This document shows positions 33,440 to 44,193 of a stretch of 61,238 nucleotides of DNA, in pieces. Position 1 is the first letter of the stretch. Each line of letters starts with the position of its first letter. This DNA comes from Actinomycetota bacterium (GTDB lineage Bacteria; Actinomycetota; JAHEXW01), in contig JANXYU010000007.1 of the NCBI GenBank assembly GCA_025355855.1, positions 1 through 61,238 on the forward strand, given 5' to 3'. The notes below the pieces were generated by a model. That model was not told where the DNA came from. It worked only from the letters and a program-made list of their open reading frames with translations, and searched no databases. Made by a program: the position numbers and the translations under genes.

Positions 33440-33859
33440 CTATTTCCCGAAGCGTTGGGCGATATTGAGGCGCGATTCGGCGCGCATCAATGAGGCGTTG
33501 GCTTTGTCCCATTCCTCTGTTTTCTTACTGCTGAGCCCTTCTTTTGCTTGAGCAGCTGCCTTCTGAGCGCGCGCTATATCGATCTCCCGCGCGAACTCGG
33601 CAGCCGGCGCGATGACCGTGACGGTGTCCTCGAACACTTCCATAAAGCCGCCGCTGATCGCCACGTACTCCTCGGCCGCCCCGTCTTTGGCCCCGCTGAA
33701 ACGGAGCTCACCAACGGTCAATTCCGCTAGAAATGGGGAATGCAGCGGCAAGATGCCGACCTCACCGTACAAGGCCGGCGCCACCACCATATCTACCTCG
33801 CCCGAAAACAGATTTCTGTCCGGGGTGACTATACTTAGATTAAGAGTTCGGTCTGACAC
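33440..33859 (-). CDS. atpC: ATP synthase epsilon subunit
   Basis: Central-stalk subunit linking gamma to the c-ring and modulating hydrolysis. A 139-residue protein with the N-terminal beta-sandwich (LNLSIVTPDRNLFSGEVDMVVAPALYGEVGILPLHSPFLAEL) and a C-terminal helical hairpin (DIARAQKAAAQAKEGLSS...ANASLMRAESRLNIAQRF). Start GTG 33859 has AAAGGAG close upstream. It is the last gene of the atp operon, 98 bp behind atpD, with a 7-mer array in that spacer. Confidence 0.96.
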   Translation of the reverse strand: MSDRTLNLSIVTPDRNLFSGEVDMVVAPALYGEVGILPLHSPFLAELTVGELRFSGAKDGAAEEYVAISGGFMEVFEDTVTVIAPAAEFAREIDIARAQKAAAQAKEGLSSKKTEEWDKANASLMRAESRLNIAQRFGK

Positions 33860-33924
33860 ACGTGCTCCTTTGACAGCAGATAGCTCGCGAGCTCGCGCTC
33901 GCTTTACCAGTAAATAGCCCTGGC

Positions 33925-33957
33925 TCTTGGTATTTGCTAAAAGCTATACGCTACCTG

Positions 33958-33960
<3 letters not shown>
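33925..33960 (-). repeat. Degenerate 7-mer array after atpD
   Basis: On the minus strand: TAGCAGG-TAGCGTA-TAGCTTT-TAGCAAA-TACCAAG. The first TAG is the atpD stop codon. The pattern decays toward atpC. Confidence 0.55.
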
Positions 33961-35370
<1,410 letters not shown>

Positions 35371-35378
35371 TTATCCTC

Positions 35379-36281
35379 CTACGCTTTCGATTGAATGAAC
35401 TTAAGGGCTTCGACGGCGCCGCTGATCTCTGCCAGCTCCTGTGTAATCTGCCCCTGACGCGCCCTGTTAAATGACATAGTTAGCGACTTGATCATTTCCT
35501 CTGAGTTATCGGTGGCCGCCTTCATCGCGGTCCTTCTTGCCCCTTGCTCGCTAGCGGCCGATTCCAGCAGAGAACGATATGTAACGGTCTCGGCATAGGC
35601 TGGCAATAGCTTGGCTAGGATATCCGCCGCATCCGGCTCGTAGATATATTCAACCTGGGGCGCGGCTTGCCCTCCGGCTTGATTAACCTCTTCCGGCTTT
35701 TCTAGCGGGAATAGGGTAAAAACGACCGGCTTCTGGTCAGCGACGCTCCGGAAATGGTTGAATATTATGTTGACCGAGTCGACCTCATGGTCGATATACA
35801 TCTCCATCAGCCGGCCTGCCAGCATTTGCGCTTCCTCAAACGTCGGCGCGTCAGATATCTCCGAATAGGATTCGGCTATCTCGTAACCCCGAAAATTGAA
35901 ATACGAGTAGCCTTTTTTGCCGACAGTCAAAAGCTTCACTCCGTGGCCCGCAATTTGTTCGTCTTGCGCAAAATGTTCGGCCCGCTTCATGATATTGGTA
36001 TTGAAAGCGCCGCACATGCCGCGATTGGACGTCAGGACAAGGATGGCGGTGTTGGCAACCTTCTCCCGCACATCCAAGAGCGGATGCGACAAATCACCGG
36101 TCGCTCCGGCCAGGTTGGTCATCAAGTCGACCATCTTCTGAGCATAAGGCCGGGTGGCGTTGATGCGATCCTCCGCTTTTTTGATCTTGGAGGTGGCGAC
36201 CAGCTCCATCGCGCGCGTAATCGTCTTAATTTTTGAAACGCTTTGGATTCGTTTTTTAATCGCCCTTGTCTGTCCGGCCAT
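35379..36281 (-). CDS. atpG: ATP synthase gamma subunit
   Basis: Rotating shaft of F1. N-terminal helix RAIKKRIQSVSKIKTITRAMELVATSKIKKA and the C-terminal helix NSEEMIKSLTMSFNRARQGQITQELAEISGAVEAL are the coiled-coil signatures. The central Rossmann-like part includes LTSNRGMCGAFN. Length 300 is slightly above E. coli (287). It begins 3 nt after the atpA stop. Confidence 0.97.
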   Translation of the reverse strand: MAGQTRAIKKRIQSVSKIKTITRAMELVATSKIKKAEDRINATRPYAQKMVDLMTNLAGATGDLSHPLLDVREKVANTAILVLTSNRGMCGAFNTNIMKRAEHFAQDEQIAGHGVKLLTVGKKGYSYFNFRGYEIAESYSEISDAPTFEEAQMLAGRLMEMYIDHEVDSVNIIFNHFRSVADQKPVVFTLFPLEKPEEVNQAGGQAAPQVEYIYEPDAADILAKLLPAYAETVTYRSLLESAASEQGARRTAMKAATDNSEEMIKSLTMSFNRARQGQITQELAEISGAVEALKFIQSKA

Positions 36282-36284
36282 AAG

Positions 36285-37811
36285 CTAGGCTGCCCCGGTT
36301 CCTTCCCATGATTTCTTAAATTCGGTGACCGATGCTTCGAGCGCCGCTCTGGTTTTGTCAGAGATGTCGTTTTCTTTGGCGATCGTTTTGGCAACATCGG
36401 GGTGAGTCAGCTTCATGAACTCGAGATAAGCCTTCTCAAACGGCAAGACTTGATCCACCGCGACGTCGTCTAAATAACCATTGGCGCCGGCGAAGATGAT
36501 TATTACCTGCTCTTCCATGCTGAGCGGCGAATACTGCGGCTGCTTCAGCAACTCGACCATACGCGCGCCCCGGGCCAGCTGAGCTTGAGTCGCCTTGTCA
36601 AGATCCGACCCGAACTGAGCGAACGCCTCCAGTGAACGGTAGGACGCCAAATCGATCCGCAGCGTGCCAGCGACTTTTTTCATCGCTTTCGTCTGGGCGT
36701 CGCCGCCGACGCGGGAGACCGAGATACCGACGTTGACCGCCGGACGAACACCGGCGTAGAACAGGTCCGGCTCCAGATATATCTGGCCGTCCGTGATAGA
36801 AATGACGTTCGTCGGAATGTAGGCCGATACATCGCCCGCTTGGGTCTCGATGACCGGCAAAGCCGTCAGTGAGCCAGCACCTTTCTCTTCGCTGAGTTTG
36901 GAGGCGCGCTCAAGCAGCCTTGAGTGCAAATAGAAAATGTCGCCCGGGTAGGCCTCCCGGCCCGGCGGGCGTCGTAACAAGAGCGACAACTGGCGGTACG
37001 CTGTCGCGTGCTTGGAAAGATCGTCATAAACGACAAGCACGTGCTTGCCGGCGTACATGAATTCCTCGCCCATGGCGCAAGCGGCAAACGGCGCCAGGTA
37101 AACCAGCGAGGCGGGGTCGGACGCGGGGGCGTTGACGATGATCGTATAGTCCATCGCGCCCGCTGCGCTGAGCCGCTCCACGACCTGGGCGATGGTAGAC
37201 GCCTTCTGGCCGATGGCGGTGTAGATGCAAATTACATCCTTGCCCTTCTGGTTGATGATCGTGTCGATCGCAATCGCCGACTTGCCGGTCTGGCGGTCGC
37301 CGATAATGAGCTCGCGCTGGCCGCGGCCGATCGGAATCATCGAGTCGATACTTTTCAGACCCGTCTGCAGAGGTTCGCTGACATGCTGGCGATCGATAAC
37401 ACCCGGTGCCAGCTGTTCGACCGGCCTGAATGTCTTGGTGTCGATCGGGCCTCTGCCATCCAGGGGCTTGCCCAGAGAGTTGACAACGCGGCCGATCAGG
37501 GCTTCCCCTACCGGGACTTCCATGATGCGTCCCGTCGTACGAACCTCAGCGCCTTCTTCGACGCTGGTCATGCTGTCCAACAAAACGCAGCCGATTTCGT
37601 CTTGTTCCAGGTTCAGCGCGATGCCGAAAACGTCGTTCGGAAAAGCCAGCATCTCGTTGTACATCGCGTTCGGCAGTCCGGTGATACGGGCAATCCCGTC
37701 CCCTGTCTCAATGACCGCACCGACCTCTTCGAATTCGGCCGACGGTTTGTACTCTGCGATATGCTTTTTTAGTACCTCAAGTATCTTTTGAGACTGGATT
37801 ACCTCAGCCAC
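36285..37811 (-). CDS. atpA: ATP synthase alpha subunit
   Basis: Non-catalytic nucleotide-binding subunit of F1. P-loop [16 protein letters not shown] (~170), Walker B-like [35 protein letters not shown], and [14 protein letters not shown]. Length 508 is standard. AGGAGG lies before the ATG, 24 nt after the delta subunit stop. Confidence 0.98.
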   Translation of the reverse strand: MAEVIQSQKILEVLKKHIAEYKPSAEFEEVGAVIETGDGIARITGLPNAMYNEMLAFPNDVFGIALNLEQDEIGCVLLDSMTSVEEGAEVRTTGRIMEVPVGEALIGRVVNSLGKPLDGRGPIDTKTFRPVEQLAPGVIDRQHVSEPLQTGLKSIDSMIPIGRGQRELIIGDRQTGKSAIAIDTIINQKGKDVICIYTAIGQKASTIAQVVERLSAAGAMDYTIIVNAPASDPASLVYLAPFAACAMGEEFMYAGKHVLVVYDDLSKHATAYRQLSLLLRRPPGREAYPGDIFYLHSRLLERASKLSEEKGAGSLTALPVIETQAGDVSAYIPTNVISITDGQIYLEPDLFYAGVRPAVNVGISVSRVGGDAQTKAMKKVAGTLRIDLASYRSLEAFAQFGSDLDKATQAQLARGARMVELLKQPQYSPLSMEEQVIIIFAGANGYLDDVAVDQVLPFEKAYLEFMKLTHPDVAKTIAKENDISDKTRAALEASVTEFKKSWEGTGAA

Positions 37812-37835
37812 TAGGGTGCCTCCTCTAAACCTTTG

Positions 37836-38375
37836 TTAAAACATCTTCTTAATGTCGGACAACTTCTTTCTGGTGCTGGCGTCGAGAACCTTGCCTTCCA
37901 TCCGGACGACCAGGCCACCCAGCACGTCTTTGTTTACAGTATTACTGACGACAACGTCATAGCCGGTCACATCACTCAACCGTTTCACGACCTTGGCGTT
38001 TAAATCGCCTGTCAGCGGAACGGCCGTCGCTACCTCAGCAATCACACGTTTTTTTTTCGCTTTCATCGCTTCCAGATAATTATCGATAACGTCGCCCAGC
38101 AAATGCGCCCGGTCGTTAACCACCAGCGCGTCCAACACCGACAACAGCAACGGACTGGCGTCACGGCTGACAAGCTCCTTTAAAGCCGCCTGCTTAACCT
38201 CCGGCGCGATGTGCCGGTTCCCCATGAACTCTTTCAAGTCATAGCTCTTGTCTAGAGCCTGCTTGAAGGCGAAGAGATCGTCCTGCAATTCGTTTTCCTG
38301 CTTCTGGCTTACCGCCAGGCCGAACAACGCTTCCGCGTAGCCTTGCACCAGGCCTTTATCCTCAGCTCTGAGCAA
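37836..38375 (-). CDS. atpH: ATP synthase delta subunit
   Basis: Peripheral-stalk subunit joining the b dimer to F1. Typical traits are GYAEALFGLAVSQKQ at the start, a helical N-domain, and a C-terminal LSDVTGYDVVVSNTVNKDVLGGLVVRM (the GG-x-x-x-R-like motif). A 179-residue protein of usual size. It overlaps atpF by 14 nt. Confidence 0.95.
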   Translation of the reverse strand: MLRAEDKGLVQGYAEALFGLAVSQKQENELQDDLFAFKQALDKSYDLKEFMGNRHIAPEVKQAALKELVSRDASPLLLSVLDALVVNDRAHLLGDVIDNYLEAMKAKKKRVIAEVATAVPLTGDLNAKVVKRLSDVTGYDVVVSNTVNKDVLGGLVVRMEGKVLDASTRKKLSDIKKMF

Positions 38376-38862
38376 TGTCCTTCACCTCCGCCAGGCTGTC
38401 CTCGATCAGACGCAGATGGTCCTTCCCGCTCAACGTCTGCTGTACTACTTTGGCGGTCGTCAAGATAGTCAGGTCGGTGATGCGCTCTTCCAGCTCAGCG
38501 ACCGCCTTGGCACGTTCGCGAGAGATTTCTTCTTTGGCCAAGGTCACTATCTCATCAGCTTCTTTCTTGGCCCGATCAACCGCCTCTTGCCGTACGCCGT
38601 CACCCATTGCTTTGCCCTGAGCGATAATGCCTTGGGCTTCCTTGCGCGCCTCAGCCAGTTGTTGTTTATAGTCGTCGAACAACTGCTGGGCCTCGGTCCG
38701 GACGCGCTCGGCCTCGTCAATCGAATTGCGGATGTCATCCTCGCGCTTCTTGATGATTCCCAATATCGGTTTATAACCTACCGTCGCCAGAACCAACAAG
38801 AGCAGACCGAACGAAAGAACGGTCCATATCATTAATCCCGGTTCCAGCTTAAAAAGTTCCAC
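38362..38862 (-). CDS. atpF: ATP synthase b subunit
   Basis: Peripheral stalk. One N-terminal membrane helix (LMIWTVLSFGLLLLVLATVGY), then a long charged right-handed coiled coil (KREDDIRNSIDEAERVRTEAQQLFDDYKQQLAEARKEAQ). Only one b gene is present, so a homodimer is expected. Length 166. It overlaps atpH. Confidence 0.96.
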   Translation of the reverse strand: MELFKLEPGLMIWTVLSFGLLLLVLATVGYKPILGIIKKREDDIRNSIDEAERVRTEAQQLFDDYKQQLAEARKEAQGIIAQGKAMGDGVRQEAVDRAKKEADEIVTLAKEEISRERAKAVAELEERITDLTILTTAKVVQQTLSGKDHLRLIEDSLAEVKDIAQS

Positions 38863-38901
38863 GTGTTCGCCTGCCTCCTTTCATTTGATACCAGCAGGGT
38901 T

Positions 38902-39120
38902 TTACTTGCCGGTCAGAATAATCATGATAACCAGCGTGTAAAGAGCGATAGCCTCGATCAAAGCGGCCGCGATGATCATCGTCGTACGAATCATGCTTCC
39001 GGCTTCCGGCTGGCGCGCTGTACCCTCGCAAGCCTTGACGCCGATCATGCCGATACCCATAGCGGTACCGATCGCGCCCAGGGCCATTCCGAAACCAGCA
39101 GATAAGTGTGCAACGTTCAT
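38902..39120 (-). CDS. atpE: ATP synthase c subunit
   Basis: Ring subunit of F0, 72 aa in two helices. The ion-binding Glu lies in AAALIEAIALYTLV, and the polar loop is RQPEA. The residues that bind Na+ in Ilyobacter-type rings are replaced: Pro by Thr and Gln by Ile in helix 1, and Ser after the Glu by Ala. The ring is therefore expected to carry protons. GGGGG lies upstream of the ATG. Confidence 0.97.
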   Translation of the reverse strand: MNVAHLSAGFGMALGAIGTAMGIGMIGVKACEGTARQPEAGSMIRTTMIIAAALIEAIALYTLVIMIILTGK

Positions 39121-39135
39121 TTGTTTACCCCCTTC

Positions 39136-39915
39136 CTAATGTCCGCCGTGCAGCGCGTCGCCAATGTACATGGCCGACAACACTGTAAACACGTATGCCT
39201 GCAGTATTTTAAATCCTATCTCCAACAGCCCCACGGCTACAGACAGCAGCAGCGGGAACGGGGCGATGATGTAGCTGGCGTATAGCAAAATCAATCCAAT
39301 AAAGACAACTAAAACCGTATGGCCGGCGAACATGTTGGCAAATAAACGGATGGTCAGGCTGAACGGTTTGGCGACGGCGCTGACCAGTTCTAGCGGTATG
39401 AAGATGGGCGCCAGCCATAACGGGACGCCGGTCGGCAGCACCAAGGCGCGGAAATACTTCAGCGGACCGTGCTTGATCGAGCCGGCGATGTGAACCGAGA
39501 AGAATACAATCAAGGCCAGGGTGGCTGTAACGTTGATATTGCCGGTCGGCGTTCCCAGCCCGGGTATCATGCCCAGAATGTTGCAGAACAGGATGAACAG
39601 AAAAATCGTCGACAGGAAGGGCACCCAGCCCAGGCCACCTTTGCCCATCATGTCCATAACGATGTTGTCGCGAATAAAGAAGATGATGAATTCGCCCATT
39701 GTCTGGACGGGACCCGGCACCAGCTTGGGGTTGCGCCGCGCTGCGAAAATGAACAACATAATCGCGGCCACCGCGACCCACATGGTGATGACCAACATGT
39801 TGACTGACATATCGACGCCGGCGATCTTCGGCAGATGGATGACTACCTTGAGAGGCGCTTCTTCGGCTAGTTTTAGCGCTTGTGTGAGGGCGTCACCAGT
39901 GGCTTCGGCAGCCAT
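39136..39915 (-). CDS. atpB: ATP synthase a subunit
   Basis: Stator channel subunit. About six helices. The essential Arg lies in AKPFSLTIRLFANMFAGHTVL, and the last helix is LEIGFKILQAYVFTVLSAMYIGDAL. Length 259. The ATG overlaps the last base of the AtpI stop (TAATG). Confidence 0.97.
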   Translation of the reverse strand: MAAEATGDALTQALKLAEEAPLKVVIHLPKIAGVDMSVNMLVITMWVAVAAIMLFIFAARRNPKLVPGPVQTMGEFIIFFIRDNIVMDMMGKGGLGWVPFLSTIFLFILFCNILGMIPGLGTPTGNINVTATLALIVFFSVHIAGSIKHGPLKYFRALVLPTGVPLWLAPIFIPLELVSAVAKPFSLTIRLFANMFAGHTVLVVFIGLILLYASYIIAPFPLLLSVAVGLLEIGFKILQAYVFTVLSAMYIGDALHGGH

Positions 39916-40250
39916 TAAAAGCTTCTGGTTTCTGTCTTGCTAGTTGTATGTTTCGACAATCCCTTTTCCATCCTTATCAGTACGGCGATCTCGATAATCA
40001 ATAAAACCGTCACGCTCGGAATGAATCCGGCCGTAATCCAATAAATCAAAGGTTCCCAGGTCGGGCTCGCCACAAAGTATACGTAGACAGCCACAACCAA
40101 TGTCAGGCGAACGATAAACCCGGCCGCCATGGCGGCGAAAGCCGTCGTGGTCTTCCGGCGCATGCCCCAGGCCGACATCGCGATGAAGACCACGAAGTTG
40201 ATCAAACTAAGCGCCAGGCCCAACAGAACCGCGTAGAACTTTATGTTCAC
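39915..40250 (-). CDS. ATP synthase subunit I-like membrane protein
   Basis: A 111-residue protein with about four helices (FYAVLLGLALSLINFVVFIAM, AAMAAGFIVRLTLVVAVYVYF, LIYWITAGFIPSVTVLLIIEIAVLI). Its place before atpB and its size fit the AtpI family, thought to help assemble the c-ring. The sequence is weakly conserved, so assignment rests mainly on context. It overlaps the AtpZ-like gene by 4 nt. Confidence 0.75.
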   Translation of the reverse strand: MNIKFYAVLLGLALSLINFVVFIAMSAWGMRRKTTTAFAAMAAGFIVRLTLVVAVYVYFVASPTWEPLIYWITAGFIPSVTVLLIIEIAVLIRMEKGLSKHTTSKTETRSF

Positions 40251-40498
40251 CTGGGCGCTCCATCGTTCTCGTCGCGCGAAACAGCGGCGACTTGTTTATA
40301 AATGCTGTAGAATCCAGCCGCAGCGCCCAAAAACAAACCGCCCACCATTAACCACGGTTTGGTATGAAAGTAAAGATCGAGCCGGTTGCCCAGGAACGCG
40401 CCGATTAGTACTGAAGCCGCCAGCTCAATACCGATGCTGGCCAGTGACGTCGACGTGCGCCAATCAACCTGCTCGTCTCGTTTCATACCCTGTTTCAT
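40247..40498 (-). CDS. AtpZ/AtpQ-like two-helix protein of the atp operon
   Basis: First gene of the atp operon. An 83-residue protein with two helices (SIGIELAASVLIGAFLGNRLD and WLMVGGLFLGAAAGFYSIYKQV). The GNRLD and GAAAGF elements resemble the ATPase_gene1 family found before atpI/atpB, implicated in Mg/Ca transport or F0 assembly. Start ATG 40498 or the internal ATG 40486 are both possible; neither has a strong ribosome site. Confidence 0.75.
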   Translation of the reverse strand: MKQGMKRDEQVDWRTSTSLASIGIELAASVLIGAFLGNRLDLYFHTKPWLMVGGLFLGAAAGFYSIYKQVAAVSRDENDGAPR

Positions 40499-40514
40499 GG
40501 ATTAAACCGCCATA

Positions 40515-40544
40515 ATTATAAACACAAGTTAGGGGGCGTGACAA
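40515..40544 (-). promoter_or_regulatory. Promoter of the atp operon
   Basis: Minus-strand -35 TTGTCA (40544-40539), 18-bp spacer, -10 TATAAT (40520-40515). It overlaps the stop of the dCMP deaminase gene and lies 17 nt before the AtpZ-like ATG, so the atp genes can be transcribed apart from the housekeeping run upstream. Confidence 0.65.
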
Positions 40545-40984
40545 GACACTTTTATTCCGGCTTCATCTAGCATTTCATCTGCTAGTTTATCCGCGTAGCC
40601 TGATCCGAAAACGATATCGGTGACGCCGGCGTTAATGAGAATTTTGGCACAAAGTGAGCACGGTTTATGGGTCGAGTAGACAGTTGAGCCTGCCATGGAG
40701 ACGCCGTGCAGAGCCGCCTGGATAACCGCGTTCTGTTCGGCGTGCAATCCTCGGCAGAGCTCGTGCTTCTCCCCGGAAGGGACGCTCATCTGCTCGCGCA
40801 GGCAACCGACCTCAAGACAATGACGCAGACCCGCGGGAGCGCCGTTATAGCCTGTAGCCAGGATACGTCGATCCTTGACCACGACCGCGCCGACCTGACG
40901 CCTTAAACATGTCGAACGGGTTGCCACCACAGTGGCGATCTCCATGAAGTAATCGTCCCAAGACGGCCGGTTGTCTTGCATCAA
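40529..40984 (-). CDS. dCMP deaminase (ComEB-like)
   Basis: Zinc deaminase making dUMP from dCMP. The Zn site is complete: [12 protein letters not shown] (His and catalytic Glu) and [10 protein letters not shown] (two Cys). The N-terminal [41 protein letters not shown] is typical of this family. Length 151. Together with ThyX at 46148 it provides a dTMP route. It follows glyA by 5 nt. Confidence 0.93.
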   Translation of the reverse strand: MMQDNRPSWDDYFMEIATVVATRSTCLRRQVGAVVVKDRRILATGYNGAPAGLRHCLEVGCLREQMSVPSGEKHELCRGLHAEQNAVIQAALHGVSMAGSTVYSTHKPCSLCAKILINAGVTDIVFGSGYADKLADEMLDEAGIKVSCHAP

Positions 40985-40989
40985 GGTTC

Positions 40990-42255
40990 CTAACCGAGCC
41001 CAGGATAAAGTGGGAATGAGTCACACAATTCCCGGACCGTCTTTTTAACCTCGGCAAGTACGGCCGCGTCGCCGATGTTGTGCAACACCCGGCTGATGGA
41101 GCGACCAATGATGACCATCTCGTCTTCTTTCATACCGCGGCTCGTGACCGAGGGTGTACCGACCCGGATGCCGCTGGTAACAAAGGGGCTCTGCGTCTCA
41201 AACGGGATGGTATTTTTGTTGACTGTGATACCAATCTCATCGAGCGACTCTTGCGCGATTTTGCCGGTCAGATTCTTGGAAGTCAAATCGATGAGGAACA
41301 GATGAGTGTCGGTGCCGCCGGCGACCAGGCGGAAACCCTCTTCGACCATAACGGACGCTAAAGCTTGCGCGTTCTTGATGATCTGCGTCTGGTAAACCTT
41401 GAACTCGGGCCTCATCGCCATCTTGAAGGTTATGGCCTTGGCCGCGATGACATGCATTAAGGGGCCGCCTTGCATCCCCGGGAAGATAACGCTATCTACC
41501 TTTTTGGCGTATTCCTCCTTGCACATGATCAAACCGCCGCGCGGGCCGCGCAAGGTCTTGTGAGTCGTCGAGGTGACGAAGTCGGCATAAGGCACTGGGG
41601 ATGGGTGCAAGTCGGCCGCGATCAGGCCGGCGATATGCGCGATATCGGTCATTAGAACAGCGCCGACTTCGTCGGCGATTGACCGGAAAGCGGCGAAATC
41701 GAGAGTTCTCGGGTAGGCGCTGGCACCGGCGATGATCATCTTTGGCCTGGTCCGCAAAGCCATGTCGCGAATCTCGTCATAGTCAAGGACTTCCGTGGTC
41801 TTGTTGACCGTGAAATGCACAGCGTTGTAAAGCTGACCGGAGAAGCTGGCCGGCGAACCCATTGTCAGGTGCCCACCGTGGGACAACTCCAAGGCCATAA
41901 CCGTATCGCCCGGCTTGACGGCCGCGAAATACGCCGCCATGTTCGCCTGAGAACCGGAATGAGGTTGGACATTGGCGTGTTCAGCGCCGAATAAGGCCTT
42001 GGCACGCTCACGCGCCAAATCTTCGACCACATCGACGCACTCACAGCCGCCGTAGTATCGTTTGGACGGGTATCCTTCCGCGTATTTGTTCGTTAGGACC
42101 GAGCCCTGGGCCTCCAAGACGGCCGGGTAGGTGAAGTTCTCGCTAGCGATAAGTTCGATTGTGTTGCGCTGACGCGTCAGTTCCGCGTCGATAGCCGAGG
42201 CTACCTCGGCATCAACCTTACGTATTTCTTCCAAAGACACTAGTTGTTCCCCCAT
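40990..42255 (-). CDS. glyA: Serine hydroxymethyltransferase
   Basis: Interconverts serine and glycine with tetrahydrofolate one-carbon units (PLP enzyme, cytoplasm). PLP lysine in [14 protein letters not shown] (~230). Other marks are [32 protein letters not shown] and [13 protein letters not shown]. Length 421 is standard. It overlaps rpiB by 16 nt. It supplies methylene-THF for ThyX. Confidence 0.97.
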   Translation of the reverse strand: MGEQLVSLEEIRKVDAEVASAIDAELTRQRNTIELIASENFTYPAVLEAQGSVLTNKYAEGYPSKRYYGGCECVDVVEDLARERAKALFGAEHANVQPHSGSQANMAAYFAAVKPGDTVMALELSHGGHLTMGSPASFSGQLYNAVHFTVNKTTEVLDYDEIRDMALRTRPKMIIAGASAYPRTLDFAAFRSIADEVGAVLMTDIAHIAGLIAADLHPSPVPYADFVTSTTHKTLRGPRGGLIMCKEEYAKKVDSVIFPGMQGGPLMHVIAAKAITFKMAMRPEFKVYQTQIIKNAQALASVMVEEGFRLVAGGTDTHLFLIDLTSKNLTGKIAQESLDEIGITVNKNTIPFETQSPFVTSGIRVGTPSVTSRGMKEDEMVIIGRSISRVLHNIGDAAVLAEVKKTVRELCDSFPLYPGLG

Positions 42256-42692
42256 TCGTTCTCTATTTGCTTGATTCGGTCGACCCGCCTTTGGTGGCGT
42301 CCGCCCTCAAACTGGCTGGTGATAAAGGTCTTGACTATCTCAAGCGCGGTTTCCGGCGCGACCACGCGGCCCCCGATAGCCATGATGTTAGCGTCGTTAT
42401 GTTTGCGGGCATGTTCGGCGCAATAGATGTCGTTGCAGAGCGCCGCCCGAACCCCCGCCACTTTGTTGGCCGTAATCGACATACCGATACCTGTGCCGCA
42501 GACCAGGATACCCAGCGGAAAATGGCCGGTGCCGACCTCGCGGGCGACCAGGACGGCAAATTCAGGATAGTCAACCGACTCCGCCGAAGGACAGCCGAAA
42601 TCAACGACTTCGTGGCCTTGTTCGGTCAGCCAGATTCTAATCTGTTCTTTAAGGGTATAACCGCCGTGGTCGGCGGCAATGGCAATCTTCAT
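42240..42692 (-). CDS. rpiB: Ribose-5-phosphate isomerase B
   Basis: Isomerises ribulose-5-P and ribose-5-P. Starts at ATG 42692 ([18 protein letters not shown]). The active-site Cys lies in [26 protein letters not shown], and [13 protein letters not shown] follows. Length 150 is typical. It begins 5 nt after the sua5 stop. There is no ribosome site; a TAGAAT sequence 7 nt upstream also spells the sua5 end, so coupling is the simpler reading. Confidence 0.95.
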   Translation of the reverse strand: MKIAIAADHGGYTLKEQIRIWLTEQGHEVVDFGCPSAESVDYPEFAVLVAREVGTGHFPLGILVCGTGIGMSITANKVAGVRAALCNDIYCAEHARKHNDANIMAIGGRVVAPETALEIVKTFITSQFEGGRHQRRVDRIKQIENEWGNN

Positions 42693-42697
42693 AGGGC

Positions 42698-43342
42698 CTA
42701 TTCTACCACACGCCCAGCGGCTGTCTCTAACGCCTCGCGGGTCACCCGGCCCAGACGAAGAACACGCCAAACAGGCCCGCTGACATCGAGAATCGTCGAG
42801 GGTTGGCCGTCCGGACAGATGCCGCCGTCAATGATCATGTCCACGCCGTCAATGATTACGGGTGAGATGGTTGAAGGACCGCGCGGCGGTTCCTCTCCGC
42901 TTACGTTGGCGCTGGACGACGCGAGCGGAATGCCCGCCTCGTCCATGATCGCGGTCGCGGCCAAGCCGCCAGCCATCCGAATGCCGATTGTCGGCAATCC
43001 AGCGGTAACTTCGGCAGGGACGTTCTTATTACGTTTAAATATCATGGTCAACGGACCGGGCCAGTAATAGTCCATCAGCGCGGCGGCGGCGTCCGGTACC
43101 TCGTCCGCCAAGTCGGCGAGTTGTGATACGTCGCCGATCAAAACCGGTAACGCTTTCTCGGCGGGACGTTTTTTGAGGTCGTACAGCCGTTGAACGGCGG
43201 CGGCATTATGCAAATCGGCGGCGATGGTATACACAGTGTCGGTTGGAAACACAATCAAGCCGCCGGCCTTGATAACCAAAGCGGCGGCCACAACAGCGTC
43301 GGTCGGCGGGAGCGTGGGGTCCACGCGGAGGATATCCGTCAT
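42698..43342 (-). CDS. L-threonylcarbamoyladenylate synthase (Sua5/YrdC family)
   Basis: Makes the threonylcarbamoyl-AMP used for the t6A37 modification of ANN-decoding tRNAs. YrdC fold: GGLIVFPTDTVYTIAADLHN, LYDLKKRPAEKALPVLIGD, YWPGPLTMIF, GIRMAGG and PLASSSANVSGEEPP. At 214 aa it has only the YrdC domain. The order prfA-prmC-sua5 is conserved in many Gram-positive genomes. It overlaps prmC by 4 nt. Confidence 0.94.
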   Translation of the reverse strand: MTDILRVDPTLPPTDAVVAAALVIKAGGLIVFPTDTVYTIAADLHNAAAVQRLYDLKKRPAEKALPVLIGDVSQLADLADEVPDAAAALMDYYWPGPLTMIFKRNKNVPAEVTAGLPTIGIRMAGGLAATAIMDEAGIPLASSSANVSGEEPPRGPSTISPVIIDGVDMIIDGGICPDGQPSTILDVSGPVWRVLRLGRVTREALETAAGRVVE

Positions 43343-44193
43343 TGCAGAACCCCCTTTATCACTCTGTCCTGCCCGGCCAGATCAAGTAGTAATTCAACGT
43401 TTTTGTACATCCCCGTGGCTGCCAGAACCGCTTTTCCGGCAGGTCCGCTGCCCGCGCCGACTTCGAGAATCAAGAGTCCGTTCGGTTTCAAGAATCGAGG
43501 CGCTTCGGCGGCAATGACGCGATGCGGCGCCAACGGGTCATGTCCCGGAGACAACGCGACTAACGGCTCGTGATCTCGGACTTCGGGGTCCAGGCTGGCC
43601 AACTCGGCGTGTGCGATATAAGGCGGGTTGCTGACGATTACGTTAAACGACCGCTCCAATCTGGCGGGCAGATCTTTAAAGTAATCGCTAAGAAAGAATT
43701 GGATGCGGCCTGCCAAGTTGTAGTCGGCAGCGTTTCCCATAGCCACCGCCAGAGCGGGTCTCGACAAATCAGTCGCGACGACCTCGGCGCCCGCGACTTC
43801 AGAGGCAACGGCTATCGCAATGGCGCCGCTGCCGGTTCCAATATCTAAAACCCAAGGTTCATGGATATGCCGAATTGCCGCAATGACTTCCTCCGCCACC
43901 CATTCGGTTTCCGGACGAGGCACGAGTACGTCGGGTGTTACTCGCAACAGCAGGTGCCGGAAGGCGGCCTCGCCGGTAATGTATTGCAGGGGTTCCCGGG
44001 ATCCGCGCCGCTCTATCAGGTCGGCAAACATGTCCTCTTCCATCGGCGACAGCGGCCGGTCTTCCATCGTTAGAAATTGGGTTCGGTTAACCCCTAAAGT
44101 AAACTGCAGCAGCAGTTCGGCGTCGAGGCGCGCGGTCTTGATTCCGGCCGCTCGCAAAGCGTCGGCGCCGCGCGACACCACGTCGTCGATCAT
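43339..44193 (-). CDS. prmC: Release factor glutamine methyltransferase
   Basis: Methylates the Gln of the GGQ motif in RF1 and RF2. SAM-binding VLDIGTGSGAIAIAVA and the catalytic NPPY motif in VIVSNPPYIAHAEL. The N-terminal helical domain binds the release factor. Length 284. It overlaps its substrate gene prfA by 4 nt. Confidence 0.96.
   Translation of the reverse strand: MIDDVVSRGADALRAAGIKTARLDAELLLQFTLGVNRTQFLTMEDRPLSPMEEDMFADLIERRGSREPLQYITGEAAFRHLLLRVTPDVLVPRPETEWVAEEVIAAIRHIHEPWVLDIGTGSGAIAIAVASEVAGAEVVATDLSRPALAVAMGNAADYNLAGRIQFFLSDYFKDLPARLERSFNVIVSNPPYIAHAELASLDPEVRDHEPLVALSPGHDPLAPHRVIAAEAPRFLKPNGLLILEVGAGSGPAGKAVLAATGMYKNVELLLDLAGQDRVIKGVLQ

Noticed and set aside
37008-37772. 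Plus-strand frame of 254 codons over atpA
   Set aside because: Antisense of a highly conserved gene; typical GC-rich shadow frame.
42700-42705. TAGAAT box 7 nt before rpiB as a leaderless promoter
   Set aside because: The sequence is the end of sua5 including its stop, and the genes are 5 nt apart, so coincidence within an operon is more likely.
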